Shown: one piece after another, positions 16,469-23,453 of the stretch
Position numbering within the stretch: position 1 is the first letter of the stretch
Layout: every line of letters starts with the position of its first letter
Source of the DNA: a virus
IMG/VR virus record: IMGVR_UViG_3300033388_002769
Span: 1 to 24,462 of that record
DNA length: 24,462 bases
Direction: 5' to 3' (one strand)
The notes under the pieces: generated by a model
What the model was told of the DNA's origin: nothing
Databases searched by the model: none
What the model saw: only the letters and a program-made list of their open reading frames with translations
Position numbers and translations under genes: made by a program

Positions 16469-19400
16469 TTAAGTGAGCTTCTTCACGAACACTTCGCACT
16501 CGGCATAGATCGTGTTCGACGTGTAGGAGCTGTCGGTGTCGTCGACCTTGACCAGAATCTCGATGTAGTCGCCGGCGGACAGGTGGGCCACTGTGACCAG
16601 GCGCGGCCTGGCGTCCCCGTAGGCGGACCCGCGGGAGTAGCTGGTCCCGCTGCCCCTCAGAACGATGGTCGACCCGTTGACCCTGTAGCCAATGATGAAC
16701 GAGGTGCGCCCAGTTCCTCCCTGGGTAATGGGGATAGCGGCACAAATCTCATAGGCCCCGTCCTCATCGACCTCGATCCGGCTGATGTTGACCGTCAGCG
16801 AATGAGTGAACTTGGACGTGTCGGTGTAGAGCCTGGAGTCCCAGTCTATGTAGGTCACGGTCCCGTTCGCGCCGCCTACGTTCTGCGAAGCGGACACCGT
16901 CTTGGTCAGGTGAATGAACGGGATAACCGGGTCGCCTCCGCCACCGGCCGGCGTCTCCCAGGCTGCCGCGCCCGCCCCGTCGGACGTGAGCACCTGGCCA
17001 TCACTGGACGCCCCGGCGTCCACCAGGGCGGCCGTGATCTCGTCCAGCGGCGCCAGGTCGCCGGAGTCGCCGATGTCAGCCAGAAGGTGTCCGTGGCCAG
17101 TGGCCGACCTGGTCGCGATCCTGGTCTCGATATGGCTTGACGAGAACAGCTCTGTAGTGGTGGCCCCGGCGTCGTTGATGATGCGATGCTTCACGCCGTC
17201 GGAGTCGGCCAGCAGATCGTGGCTTATGCCGCCGGGAGTGACCTTCTTCTTGTCGAACACCGCCGAGTCCGAATCCTCGATCATCAACACGTCTGCCGCG
17301 ACGAGCGCCGCCTTGCTGGCCAGCGCGTTGACCTCGCCGGTCTCGTCGTCGTGGATGGCGCTGATGTCGTTCTGGTCGGACCAGCCCATCGTGTAGTCTC
17401 CGCTGGCGGTCTTCGACATGACCTGGCCAATCGTACCTCCGGGGATGACGAAGCCGCCCTCTTCGAGGAACGCATCATCCTTGATCACGTACTTTTTGCC
17501 GTCAGCCGGAGGCCAGTCCTCGGCCGCCAGTTCCCCGGAGTCGCTGACGTCACTCAGATCGTGCCCGTGCCCGACGTTCGACTTCCCGGACAGGTCCCCT
17601 TGAATCTTAAACGCCGACAGCAGATCAGTGTCCAGGACGCTGCCGTCGTCGATGATCCGGTGCTGCGCGATAGCGGAGACGATGTCGTCGTGCTCGATCT
17701 GGTCGGGCTCCCAATACTCGGCGGCGTTGTTCCACACCACATGCTTGTTGGTCGCGTCCTGCGCTCCACCGTTGAAGTCTGACAGCGACGTCAGCTTGTT
17801 TACAACACCGGAGTCCACCAGGATCACGCCCGCGCCTATGCTGGAGACAATGCAGTAACCGATTCTGGCCTTGTAGCTCGGGGCTCCTGCCGGTGACGTG
17901 GCGTACCCTCCCGCCACCGAATCGGAAAGGAAGACGTAAGACCCAGCCGCGAAGGCGGATGTATTGATGTCCCTGACGAGCCCCTTCACCGTAACGTACC
18001 CGTTGGAGTTGTGGGCAATTTCCTCTGTAGCGAGCCCCACGAGTATCGCCGTCGATTTGTCGTCGGCCTTGGACAGGGCAATCAGCGGCATGTTCCCGCT
18101 TGCACCGCTGATGTAGACCGCGGCTCCGTTCGCAATCGGAACGCCAGTGGTATTGCGACACTTGACGACATGCTCCTGACCAATCTGGAGGTTCACGTTT
18201 CCGCCCGGCAGCCCAAGCTCCAGCGTGCCGTCGTCCTCGCTCCACCGCAGCATGCCCTCCTCCATGGAGGTGACCGGCTCCAGCTCGAACTTGATGGCGT
18301 CGGGATCTGCGGTGCCATCTCCGCGAAGCCAGGTGCTCGCCCGGTCCTCGGTGTGATACTGCGGATGATCGTCGTCAGCGAGGCCAGAGAGCCCGCCGTG
18401 ATCTGTGATCGACGACGCTCCTTCGCGGCTGCCACCACTGGTTCGCCAGTCGATGTAGTCGCCGCCGTCGTCCGTCGTGATGATCTGGCTTTGCACGGCA
18501 TTCGTGTATGAATCGGCCGTCTTGATGATAAACGTGGCCACCGGGATGAACTCAGGCGACAGCGCCGCGACGGCTCCGGCATTCAGCGACTCAAGCTCAA
18601 CCAGGGCGCCGGCCTGCGCCTGCCCCCGAGTGAGGTAGGTATCCTGCCCCATGATCAGCACCATGGGCTCTGCGTTGCTGTTCGAGGCGTAGAGGTGCAT
18701 CAGCACATGCTGATTGTTTCCGACCTCGGAGAGCCCCCAGGTGCCGCCTAGCTCCTGGTTCCACGAGGCCCGCCCGGTGCCGCCGAAGGGGTGTACGACG
18801 AAGTCAGTCGCCGGCAGCTTGACCCAATAGGGCAGCGTGCTGACGTGGTAGTAGATCGGCAGGTTGGCTATCGGGGCCAGGTCCTGTGGGGCTCCGTCGT
18901 CGATGGTATGTTTGATGTCCTCGTCATAGAACACACCGTTGCCTACCGACACCTGGGCGTGCGAATCAAGGTTGCCCCCGCCGTCAGTAATCATGTTGCC
19001 CGGCGCGAGGCCGCTGGCGTAGGCGGAGCCGACGGTGTGATGTAGCCTTCCGTGCGTGGCTGGGTCCATGGCCCACGTATGAAGCTCGACTCCGAGTAGG
19101 TTGTGGACCGCCCCGGAGGAATACCAGTACACGACGGCGACCAGCGCCCACTCGTCCTGCTCTATATCCCAGGGGGTCCGCGAAGCAGTCAGCGTGTTGC
19201 CGACGAAGTAGATGAACCACAGGCCGCTGATGTCGTCGATCACCACGTCTGCGGGCGCAGACTTTACGCGCCTGATCCCTGCCGACCAATACTCGAACTC
19301 CGCCCCGGTGGGCGCGATGGTGAACGTCCGGGTGCCGTCGTCAAACGACATGACAACCGTGGATTGAGCATCCAGGCCCCAGCCGTTCTTGCGCGTGTAC

Positions 19401-19975
19401 TGCGGATGATCGAGACCCTCCAGGCCGATCAGGTCTATACCGTGATCGTGGCCATGGGGGTCGTCGGACTTGCCGGCCAACTGTGTCTTGATCTCCTCCG
19501 AGGACATCAACTCGGTCAGGGAGAACCCGGCGTCGTTGATGATCCTGTGCTCGCCGTCAAGGAAGTTGTCCAGCGCGTCGTGGTCGATGGCACCCTCGTG
19601 TTGGGTGACGCTGCTCTCGGAGATCCTGGCGTTCGCGAAGGAGCCGGAGACCGTCTCGGCTGCCGCGTGATCATGCGGATCATCCGACTTGCCATCCAGC
19701 AGCACGTCGACCTCAGACTCCCGGTAGTACCTCGCGTCGCCCCTGGAGTCGGTGTGATACTGGGGATGATCGTCGTCGAGCAGAGATGGGCCATCGAGCA
19801 GGCCATGATCCGTGGTGCCACCGCCGCCGCTGCCGGTGACCCAGTCGGCGTCGTAGTCGGCGTCGCTTATCTTGGTGAGAATCTGACTCGTCGCGCCCCC
19901 TCGCGGAACCATGTACGGCTCCACGAGGGCGACGATCTTACGGCGGAGCTCAAGGGTCCATACTGGCAGTGCCAT
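16469..19975 (-). CDS. Tail fibre / spike protein with repeated modules and TNF/C1q-like C-terminus
   Basis: This encodes 1168 aa from ATG 19975 with AAGGAG 6 nt upstream. The protein is the likely receptor-binding fibre. A DDDHPQYHT module occurs near residues 55-80 and again near 520-550, with a shorter LDHPQYT near 195. A second module, HRII(N/D)D(A/G)G then a spacer, then G-H-G-H and D-S-G-(E/D)-L, occurs near 144, 774 and 929. The HxH motifs are like those that bind iron in trimeric fibres. Residues ~610-725 form a domain common in phage tail proteins (VVKCRNTTGVPIANGAAVYI, then GLVRDINTSAFAAGSYV). The last ~145 residues are a beta-rich jelly-roll-like segment starting FIHLTKTVSASQNVGGANG, possibly TNF/C1q-like. 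It lies far upstream of the tail genes, next to csrA and terL. No enzyme motif is obvious. Confidence 0.88.
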   Translation of the reverse strand: MALPVWTLELRRKIVALVEPYMVPRGGATSQILTKISDADYDADWVTGSGGGGTTDHGLLDGPSLLDDDHPQYHTDSRGDARYYRESEVDVLLDGKSDDPHDHAAAETVSGSFANARISESSVTQHEGAIDHDALDNFLDGEHRIINDAGFSLTELMSSEEIKTQLAGKSDDPHGHDHGIDLIGLEGLDHPQYTRKNGWGLDAQSTVVMSFDDGTRTFTIAPTGAEFEYWSAGIRRVKSAPADVVIDDISGLWFIYFVGNTLTASRTPWDIEQDEWALVAVVYWYSSGAVHNLLGVELHTWAMDPATHGRLHHTVGSAYASGLAPGNMITDGGGNLDSHAQVSVGNGVFYDEDIKHTIDDGAPQDLAPIANLPIYYHVSTLPYWVKLPATDFVVHPFGGTGRASWNQELGGTWGLSEVGNNQHVLMHLYASNSNAEPMVLIMGQDTYLTRGQAQAGALVELESLNAGAVAALSPEFIPVATFIIKTADSYTNAVQSQIITTDDGGDYIDWRTSGGSREGASSITDHGGLSGLADDDHPQYHTEDRASTWLRGDGTADPDAIKFELEPVTSMEEGMLRWSEDDGTLELGLPGGNVNLQIGQEHVVKCRNTTGVPIANGAAVYISGASGNMPLIALSKADDKSTAILVGLATEEIAHNSNGYVTVKGLVRDINTSAFAAGSYVFLSDSVAGGYATSPAGAPSYKARIGYCIVSSIGAGVILVDSGVVNKLTSLSDFNGGAQDATNKHVVWNNAAEYWEPDQIEHDDIVSAIAQHRIIDDGSVLDTDLLSAFKIQGDLSGKSNVGHGHDLSDVSDSGELAAEDWPPADGKKYVIKDDAFLEEGGFVIPGGTIGQVMSKTASGDYTMGWSDQNDISAIHDDETGEVNALASKAALVAADVLMIEDSDSAVFDKKKVTPGGISHDLLADSDGVKHRIINDAGATTTELFSSSHIETRIATRSATGHGHLLADIGDSGDLAPLDEITAALVDAGASSDGQVLTSDGAGAAAWETPAGGGGDPVIPFIHLTKTVSASQNVGGANGTVTYIDWDSRLYTDTSKFTHSLTVNISRIEVDEDGAYEICAAIPITQGGTGRTSFIIGYRVNGSTIVLRGSGTSYSRGSAYGDARPRLVTVAHLSAGDYIEILVKVDDTDSSYTSNTIYAECEVFVKKLT

Positions 19976-20141
19976 AATCTTCTCCTTGGGGGAGCTCGGG
20001 GATGCGCTCCCATTCGTACTGGGGCGGGGCGGAGGTGTAACACGTAACCAGAATCCACAGGGTCCCGTCGTTCGCAGTGACCAGGACAGTGCCGTCGCCT
20101 AGCTCGTGGAGCTTCTCGACCTTGCGGTGGACTATAGCCAC
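19950..20141 (-). CDS. Unknown 63-aa protein upstream of the tail fibre
   Basis: I read this from GTG 20141, which overlaps the spanin-like gene by 10 nt, and it overlaps the tail fibre start by 26 nt. The sequence is compact and beta-like (DGTVLVTANDGTLWILVTCY, then TSAPPQYEWERIPELPQG). The fibre's ribosome site lies inside its last codons, so the three genes are probably coupled. The frame continues upstream across the spanin-like gene, but that part shows no coding sense and lacks a lipobox. No family recognised. Confidence 0.6.
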   Translation of the reverse strand: MAIVHRKVEKLHELGDGTVLVTANDGTLWILVTCYTSAPPQYEWERIPELPQGEDYGTASMDP

Positions 20142-20431
20142 GACTCGCCCAATCCCGTCTTGGTGATCTGGCTTTTCCGCAAGAGCTCTGCAAGCTCCCG
20201 GCATTTCTCTGAGGAGCGAACCCGCTGGGCTTCCGATTCCCGCGCCGCAGTGTGCGCGAAGTCGATCTGCTCCCGGCATTTCTTCTCCGCTAAGCCGACA
20301 AGTCTCTGGTAGTGGAGTTTCGCTTCTAGGTGAATCGCCGATGCTTCTCTCTTTAAAGCCCATATTGAGAAGGTAAGGACAATCGCGCCGCCCACACAGA
20401 CACCGAGAAGGATTAGAAGGACTGAACCCAT
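20132..20431 (-). CDS. Spanin-like (Rz-type) membrane protein with N-terminal anchor and coiled coil
   Basis: This encodes 99 aa from ATG 20431 with an excellent AAGGAGG site 6 nt upstream. Residues 3-25 are hydrophobic (SVLLILLGVCVGGAIVLTFS), a single transmembrane helix. The rest is charged and helical (LKREASAIHLEAKLHYQRL to SEAQRVRSSEKCRELAELL), fitting a periplasmic coiled coil. This is the layout of inner-membrane spanins, which bridge the envelope and fuse membranes at lysis. T7-like phages place Rz near the terminase and fibre genes. No overlapping Rz1 lipoprotein with a lipobox is visible, so it may be a single-component system or simply another membrane protein. Confidence 0.65.
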   Translation of the reverse strand: MGSVLLILLGVCVGGAIVLTFSIWALKREASAIHLEAKLHYQRLVGLAEKKCREQIDFAHTAARESEAQRVRSSEKCRELAELLRKSQITKTGLGESWL

Positions 20432-20446
20432 GACGAACCTCCTTGT

Positions 20447-20905
20447 TCATGACTGCTCCCGTTGAAGACCCTCGTACTTGAACTTCGCGCCGGCGTCGGC
20501 GCACTTCTTCTCGTGCTCGTGGTCGAGGACCTTCTTCAGCCGCTGGTTCTCCGAGCGGAGATCGGCGACGTGGCGGCGATGGCTGCCCTCGCTGGCTTCG
20601 GACATCGACAGCTTCGCCTCGGCCCGATGCTGGGCCGAGATCGCGTCGGCCGCGAGCGTACCGGCCCTGAACAGGCGAAGGTTCGCGCGCTCGATGGCGT
20701 CATTGACGCGGCGAAGCTCGCGCTTCCTGACCCCGGAGTTCCGGCAGGCGTTGAGCAGGGTGTCCAGTGGGACCTGCATGATTTCCTCGCGAGCCTTGTT
20801 GCACTCCGGGCAACGTCCGTGGGGGTTCGCGTCGTTGAAGATCAGTTCGCAGCCGCGGTACCCGCAGCCACAAATGAACAGGTAGTCTTTGTGCAGAGCG
20901 TTCAT
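20447..20905 (-). CDS. Zinc-ribbon-like, coiled-coil protein of unknown role, 152 aa
   Basis: I chose ATG 20905 (MNALHKDYLFICGCGYRGCE) with AGGAG 8 nt upstream; it overlaps the previous gene's stop as ATGA. Residues ~13-41 contain Cys-rich pairs (ICGCGYRGCE... GRCPECNK), which could bind zinc as a ribbon. A basic, helical part follows (RKRELRRVNDAIERANLRL) and then a charged coiled coil toward the C-terminus (DLRSENQRLKKVLDHEHEKK). A nucleic-acid-binding function is plausible. It might be considered for the missing small terminase, but I see no supporting motif. Confidence 0.78.
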   Translation of the reverse strand: MNALHKDYLFICGCGYRGCELIFNDANPHGRCPECNKAREEIMQVPLDTLLNACRNSGVRKRELRRVNDAIERANLRLFRAGTLAADAISAQHRAEAKLSMSEASEGSHRRHVADLRSENQRLKKVLDHEHEKKCADAGAKFKYEGLQREQS

Positions 20906-21426
20906 GACTTGTTCTCCTGCTGTAGGTGATACGTGGGCGTGAAAATTGCAGCCACGCACTTCTTGAGAAGGGATCCGTTGATGACCATTCGCTCGCAAGC
21001 ATCGCCGACGTCTACGTAGACTGCGATGAGGTCTTCATCTCTCACATCGTGAGTGACGATATCTTCGCCCTCGGGCCCGTCCATGAACTGGCACGGGATC
21101 AGCTTGACGTCCCTGGGCGCAAAGCGAAGCCCCCACTCCTTGGATGCAAGCACAAGCTCCGTCATTTGACCGGCGGTGATGTTGGTGACTAGGGCTATGA
21201 CCGCCAGGCGAAACGGGTCAGCGTCGGGCTGATTGACCGCCGTCACGTCCGGGCCACCCGCTGCTCGGTAGTGCTGCTTGGTCTCGTGCGTGTCGCCTCT
21301 GCCCGGCAGAGCAGTGTGCTCGTTGCCGTGAAGGTCCACCCAGTGGACGGCAACTTCTTCTCCGGGATTGATGACGATGTTGATTCTGGGCTGTGTTTGG
21401 TAGGGTTTGTCCAGCGGGTCCATCAT
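20902..21426 (-). CDS. Unknown 174-aa protein, first larger gene of the late operon
   Basis: The start has two consecutive ATGs (21426 and 21423) with GGATGG 6 nt upstream. The N-terminal ~60 residues are polar (INPGEEVAVHWVDLHGNEHT, then GRGDTHETKQHY). A beta/alpha part follows (LAVIALVTNITAGQMTELVL), and the end contains acidic segments (GPEGEDIVTHDVRDEDLIAV) and a short hydrophobic helix. The stop overlaps the next start as ATGA. I do not recognise a family. Its place in the late operon suggests a virion-assembly or lysis-timing role, but nothing in the sequence decides. Confidence 0.78.
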   Translation of the reverse strand: MMDPLDKPYQTQPRINIVINPGEEVAVHWVDLHGNEHTALPGRGDTHETKQHYRAAGGPDVTAVNQPDADPFRLAVIALVTNITAGQMTELVLASKEWGLRFAPRDVKLIPCQFMDGPEGEDIVTHDVRDEDLIAVYVDVGDACERMVINGSLLKKCVAAIFTPTYHLQQENKS

Positions 21427-21451
21427 GTTAAACCATCCAGGTTCGAGTGGC

Positions 21452-21497
21452 GGTGCGCCGAGGCGTCTGCTTGCTGCTCCCGTAGGCTCAGCGCACC
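21452..21497 (-). repeat. Inverted repeat GGTGCGC/GCGCACC
   Basis: A 7-bp inverted repeat with a 32-nt loop lies in the 78-nt gap between the 66-aa and 174-aa genes. It could fold in the transcript upstream of the 174-aa gene. No U-run follows. Confidence 0.35.
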
Positions 21498-21504
21498 AAG
21501 CCCC

Positions 21505-21705
21505 CTACAGGAGCGGGTCCTCGTCGGTGATTTCGAAGTCGACGTCGACCACGACATCGACCTCGACGGCCTTTTCGATCTCCTCAACCAGAGGGAGAGG
21601 ATCGACGATGGCCGCCAGCATCTTGTAGCTGAGAAGGTGCTTCGGCTGAGGGAACCCAGACACGATGACCGTGTCGCCGGGATGCACTGTGTGAATCTTC
21701 CCCAT
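21505..21705 (-). CDS. Unknown 66-aa acidic protein
   Basis: ATG 21705 shares one base with the upstream stop (TAATG), so translation is probably coupled; only a weak GGGGG site precedes it. The first half is a small beta segment (GKIHTVHPGDTVIVSGFPQP). The second half becomes very acidic (VEEIEKAVEVDVVVDVDFEI, then TDEDPLL). Such short acidic phage proteins sometimes bind host enzymes or mimic DNA, but no family is recognisable here. Confidence 0.7.
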   Translation of the reverse strand: MGKIHTVHPGDTVIVSGFPQPKHLLSYKMLAAIVDPLPLVEEIEKAVEVDVVVDVDFEITDEDPLL

Positions 21706-21887
21706 TAGAAGACCCCCGGTTCGTCGTGGAGCGCGTCCAGGATCTTGGCCTCCATCTGGCAGAGCTTCACCAGGCCACCGATGCCGCCCATTTCAGCATA
21801 GTGGTCCGTGTGGAACTCGCGCAGAGTAGCGAGAGCAGAAAAGATCGCGAAGTCGCCGACTGGAACTCTGTTCATTTTTTCAGGCAT
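21705..21887 (-). CDS. Unknown 60-aa protein, first gene of the late operon
   Basis: ATG 21887 is preceded by AGGAGG at 7-nt spacing. The protein is small, helical and contains His and Met (LREFHTDHYAEMGGIGGLVK, then MEAKILDALHDEPGVF). Its leader shares 13 bases (AACACAGGAGGTG) with the 59-aa gene at 23453. It is the first gene downstream of the late promoter and its hairpin leader. No family recognised. Confidence 0.72.
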   Translation of the reverse strand: MPEKMNRVPVGDFAIFSALATLREFHTDHYAEMGGIGGLVKLCQMEAKILDALHDEPGVF

Positions 21888-21892
21888 TTTGC

Positions 21893-21905
21893 CACCTCCT
21901 GTGTT
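21893..21905 (-). repeat. 13-bp ribosome-site leader shared with 23458-23470
   Basis: The minus-strand sequence AACACAGGAGGTG is identical at 21905-21893 and 23470-23458, each just before a small gene's ATG. It gives the two operons the same translation-start context and may be a common regulatory target. Confidence 0.6.
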
Positions 21906-21928
21906 CAGCCTTGCAGGCTTTTGAAAAT

Positions 21929-21994
21929 GGGGCCGGGCCGATCGCCCACGTTCTGCTCCGGCCCCCTGTGGCAGCCGAGGTGTGTCATCTCGGC
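21929..21994 (-). promoter_or_regulatory. Structured 5' leader of the late operon
   Basis: Between the promoter and the first late gene are two inverted repeats: GCCGAG/CTCGGC (21974-21994, 9-nt loop) and GGGGCCGG/CCGGCCCC (21929-21965, 8 bp, 21-nt loop). On the minus strand the second is followed by ATTTTC, so weak attenuation is possible. Transcript stabilisation is the alternative. Confidence 0.5.
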
Positions 21995-22006
21995 CATCGC
22001 AGCGTC

Positions 22007-22035
22007 AATATACCCTACCGCCTAGGGGTGGTCAA
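22007..22035 (-). promoter_or_regulatory. Sigma70-like late promoter
   Basis: Minus strand: -35 TTGACC (22035-22030), a 17-nt spacer, -10 TATATT (22012-22007). Each box matches the bacterial consensus at five of six positions. Transcription would start near 22000 and read the late operon. An ATCAGTGAT palindrome ends 8 nt upstream of the -35 box, a good place for an activator. Confidence 0.8.
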
Positions 22036-22085
22036 TGCACATTATCACTGATCTGCGAGCCGGCGGCGATTTTTTTCCTTGACAT
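22032..22085 (-). CDS. Possible 17-codon leader ORF
   Basis: ATG 22085 follows the strong site GGGGAGGAAGG and reads MSRKKIAAGSQISDNVH then stop. It overlaps the palindrome at 22044 and the -35 box of the late promoter, so it would need a transcript starting farther upstream. It may be a leader peptide or chance. Confidence 0.25.
   Translation of the reverse strand: MSRKKIAAGSQISDNVH
22044..22052. promoter_or_regulatory. ATCACTGAT palindromic site at the late promoter
   Basis: The site reads ATCA-N-TGAT and so is self-complementary apart from its centre. It lies directly upstream of the -35 box. Further copies are at 22349-22357, 22461-22469, 22474-22482 and 22485-22493. Confidence 0.55.
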
Positions 22086-22336
22086 CCTTCCTCCCCTGCA
22101 CTTACTTTAGCCACCAGGTAATTGAAACCTAGTTTCTAATGTCTACTATATGCTGTCTTCCCTACCATAGGAAGTAAGACCCCCTCCTAATCCTCCGTTC
22201 GGTTCCGATATCTACGATATCTACACCTCACTCGTCCTAATGGTTCCCCCATTAAACGACTTACGGCATTCTGAATTGATTCTCATCAGCACACTCGACT
22301 TGGGGCACCAAGCCTAAAGGCCGCTTTGGATGGACG

Positions 22337-22361
22337 GAGAAGGTACCGATCACTGATTATG
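22337..22361. repeat. 25-bp direct repeat, copy 1
   Basis: Contains GAGAAGGTAC followed by the palindrome ATCACTGAT and ATG. It differs from copy 2 (22449-22473) at two positions. The copies are 112 bp apart in the same orientation. Confidence 0.7.
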
Positions 22362-22448
22362 TGTCATTCTCATAATCCATTATCACAGGTACTGTGTCAC
22401 CCCGTAACGCAGATCGGCTCTTTTTCAAAACTATAGATTAGAGGCCCT

Positions 22449-22473
22449 GAGAAGGTACGGATCACTGATAATG
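22449..22473. repeat. 25-bp direct repeat, copy 2
   Basis: Same elements as copy 1: GAGAAGGTAC, ATCACTGAT, ATG. It runs straight into the triple palindrome cluster. Confidence 0.7.
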
Positions 22474-22493
22474 ATCACTGATCGATCACTGAT
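22461..22493. repeat. Cluster of three ATCACTGAT iterons
   Basis: Three exact copies start at 22461, 22474 and 22485, spaced 13 and 11 bp, about one helical turn apart, so bound proteins would lie on nearly the same face of the DNA. Confidence 0.7.
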
Positions 22494-22524
22494 CGTAAAA
22501 CCGTACTATGGGGTGAGGAGATTC

Positions 22525-22537
22525 GCACTCTGAGTGC
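22525..22537. promoter_or_regulatory. 13-bp palindrome GCACTCTGAGTGC
   Basis: Two 6-bp arms flank a single central base. It lies about 30 bp from the iteron cluster and about 35 bp past the end of the lysis-side operon. An operator or a small hairpin is possible. Confidence 0.4.
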
Positions 22538-22570
22538 TCATGACACGCTCTGATACCACCCGGGAAATGG

Positions 22571-22732
22571 TCACTTTTTGTCAGCAGTTGCCTGCTTGCA
22601 GGCGAGACCAGCCTCGACGATCCCGAGCTTGATCTTCCAAGCCCTGGTAGTCTGGTAGGTTTTGTGGATGATGCGGAGGACCCTGACGGCCTTTGCGAAA
22701 TCGGCCCTGGTCGGCTCTCTACGGCTTGTCAT
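22571..22732 (-). CDS. Unknown 53-aa basic protein, last gene of the lysis-side operon
   Basis: ATG 22732 opens a frame that overlaps the 34-aa membrane ORF by 14 nt. The product is basic and helical (TSRREPTRADFAKAVRVLRI, then THE lysine-rich end ATADKK). The ribosome site is weak (TTGGCT), so translation may depend on the upstream ORF. Codon positions look coding-like, but the gene is too short for certainty. Confidence 0.5.
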   Translation of the reverse strand: MTSRREPTRADFAKAVRVLRIIHKTYQTTRAWKIKLGIVEAGLACKQATADKK

Positions 22733-22823
22733 TGCGAGCCAATATCAGTATGCCGGCCCAGAGGAAGAGCATGCCAAAGGCTGATTGTACCCAAGTGGGT
22801 ATAGGCAGGAGGGGGTCTATCAA
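22719..22823 (-). CDS. Tiny 34-aa single-membrane-segment protein after the amidase, holin candidate
   Basis: TTG 22823 overlaps the amidase stop (TTGA) and has GGGAGG 7 nt upstream, a good site located inside the amidase's last codons. The product reads MIDPLLPIPTWVQ, then a hydrophobic segment SAFGMLFLWAGILILA, then a charged end RNDKP. One transmembrane helix with a short charged tail next to an endolysin-type gene suggests a minimal holin or antiholin. Non-ATG start and length reduce confidence. Confidence 0.5.
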   Translation of the reverse strand: MIDPLLPIPTWVQSAFGMLFLWAGILILARNDKP

Positions 22824-23284
22824 GGCCGGGCCTCCCGCACGAACTGGCGGAGCTCACTCATATCGAAGAGTTCGCCCGGGCAGGTCTTCCCGGAATAGTC
22901 CCGATGGGGTACGATATCGTCGACGCCTAGTTTGAACTGTTCGCACCAGGGCGCCAGCACGCGAAGGGCTGCTTCGCGGAGAAGCTCCTCTGGGGGGATC
23001 TGCGAATCGTAGTCTCCGACGAAACAGAACCCCAATGAACGCGAATTGTATCCGGCGACATGTGCGCCGATCGCCAGCACCGGACGGCCGTAAAGCACTA
23101 TGGGCCTTGGCTTTGCCCAGCACGAGCGCAGGATCATTTCAGCGCCGGCGTGATATCCGATGTCTGAATAGTGGTTTTTTACGACGTGGTAATTGCGAAT
23201 CGCTTCCCAGCTCAAAGTCCCCGAGTCGTCGGTCGCCGAGTGGTGAATGACGATCATTCGCGGCTTGAAAGTGCTACCCCTCAT
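22820..23284 (-). CDS. N-acetylmuramoyl-L-alanine amidase, T7 lysozyme-like
   Basis: This encodes 154 aa, about the size of T7 lysozyme (gp3.5). It cleaves the bond between muramic acid and the peptide stem. Zinc ligands are visible in Amidase_2 order: His14 (VIHHSAT), His127 (VPHRDYSG) and Cys135 (KTCPG), with catalytic Tyr44 (DIGYHAG) and Lys133. The segment GYNSRSLGFCFVGDYD matches the family's G-Y-N-x-x-S-I/L-G strand. ATG 23284 has AAAGGA upstream and overlaps the 59-aa gene by 11 nt. No signal peptide is present, so release would need a holin. T7 lysozyme also inhibits the phage RNA polymerase; whether this one does cannot be told. Confidence 0.93.
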   Translation of the reverse strand: MRGSTFKPRMIVIHHSATDDSGTLSWEAIRNYHVVKNHYSDIGYHAGAEMILRSCWAKPRPIVLYGRPVLAIGAHVAGYNSRSLGFCFVGDYDSQIPPEELLREAALRVLAPWCEQFKLGVDDIVPHRDYSGKTCPGELFDMSELRQFVREARP

Positions 23285-23453
23285 CGAGAATCCTTTCGGT
23301 CGGGAATTCTGGCTCGGCGACTGATGTCCCCTCTTGCGGCAGGACGTCGGACCCGCGCTCGTAGCACTTGGGCAGTCTCAAGTACCGCCGGCGTCCGTCC
23401 CTGTAGACGTTTGCACCCCTGCGGGCCTCTTCTGCATCGTACAACGTCGCCAT
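23274..23453 (-). CDS. Unknown 59-aa protein upstream of the amidase
   Basis: ATG 23453 follows AGGAGG at 6-nt spacing. The product has an Arg/Tyr-rich first half (EEARRGANVYRDGRRRYLRL) and an acidic second half ending in a stop that lies inside the amidase gene. The leader shares 13 bases with the gene at 21887. It is probably translated, but no family is recognised. Confidence 0.72.
   Translation of the reverse strand: MATLYDAEEARRGANVYRDGRRRYLRLPKCYERGSDVLPQEGTSVAEPEFPTERILDEG

Larger units (their letters stand above)
22036..22570. other. Non-coding control region, possible origin or operator cluster
   Basis: This is the only gap over 300 bases. I see no convincing longer gene. It is clearly more AT-rich than its surroundings, lacks the GCGAA/TTCGC word up to about 22520, and carries ATCACTGAT five times, a 25-bp direct repeat, GAAACCTAGTTTC (22124-22136), a tandem GATATCTAC (22207-22224) and GCACTCTGAGTGC (22525-22537). 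It lies between the lysis/small-gene operon and the late operon. An origin of replication, a repressor or activator operator cluster, phage RNA polymerase promoters, or a packaging/terminal region would all fit. Confidence 0.6.

Noticed and set aside
19950-20504. A 184-codon minus frame covering the spanin-like gene, as one protein or as an embedded Rz1.
   Set aside because: The upstream part lacks a start with a ribosome site and a lipobox, and the overlapping 99-aa frame has both a strong site and a clear membrane segment. Only the last 63 codons are kept.
20447-20905. The 152-aa zinc-ribbon-like protein as the small terminase.
   Set aside because: No helix-turn-helix pattern or terminase signature is visible, and it is not adjacent to terL.
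22060-22078. A + strand T-run after a GC-rich stretch (GCCGGCGGCGATTTTTTT), as an intrinsic terminator.
   Set aside because: The stem is only about three base pairs and no + strand gene precedes it.
22079-22110. TTGACA on the + strand as a rightward promoter.
   Set aside because: No good -10 box at 16-18 nt (TTACTT or TACTTT only) and no rightward gene downstream.
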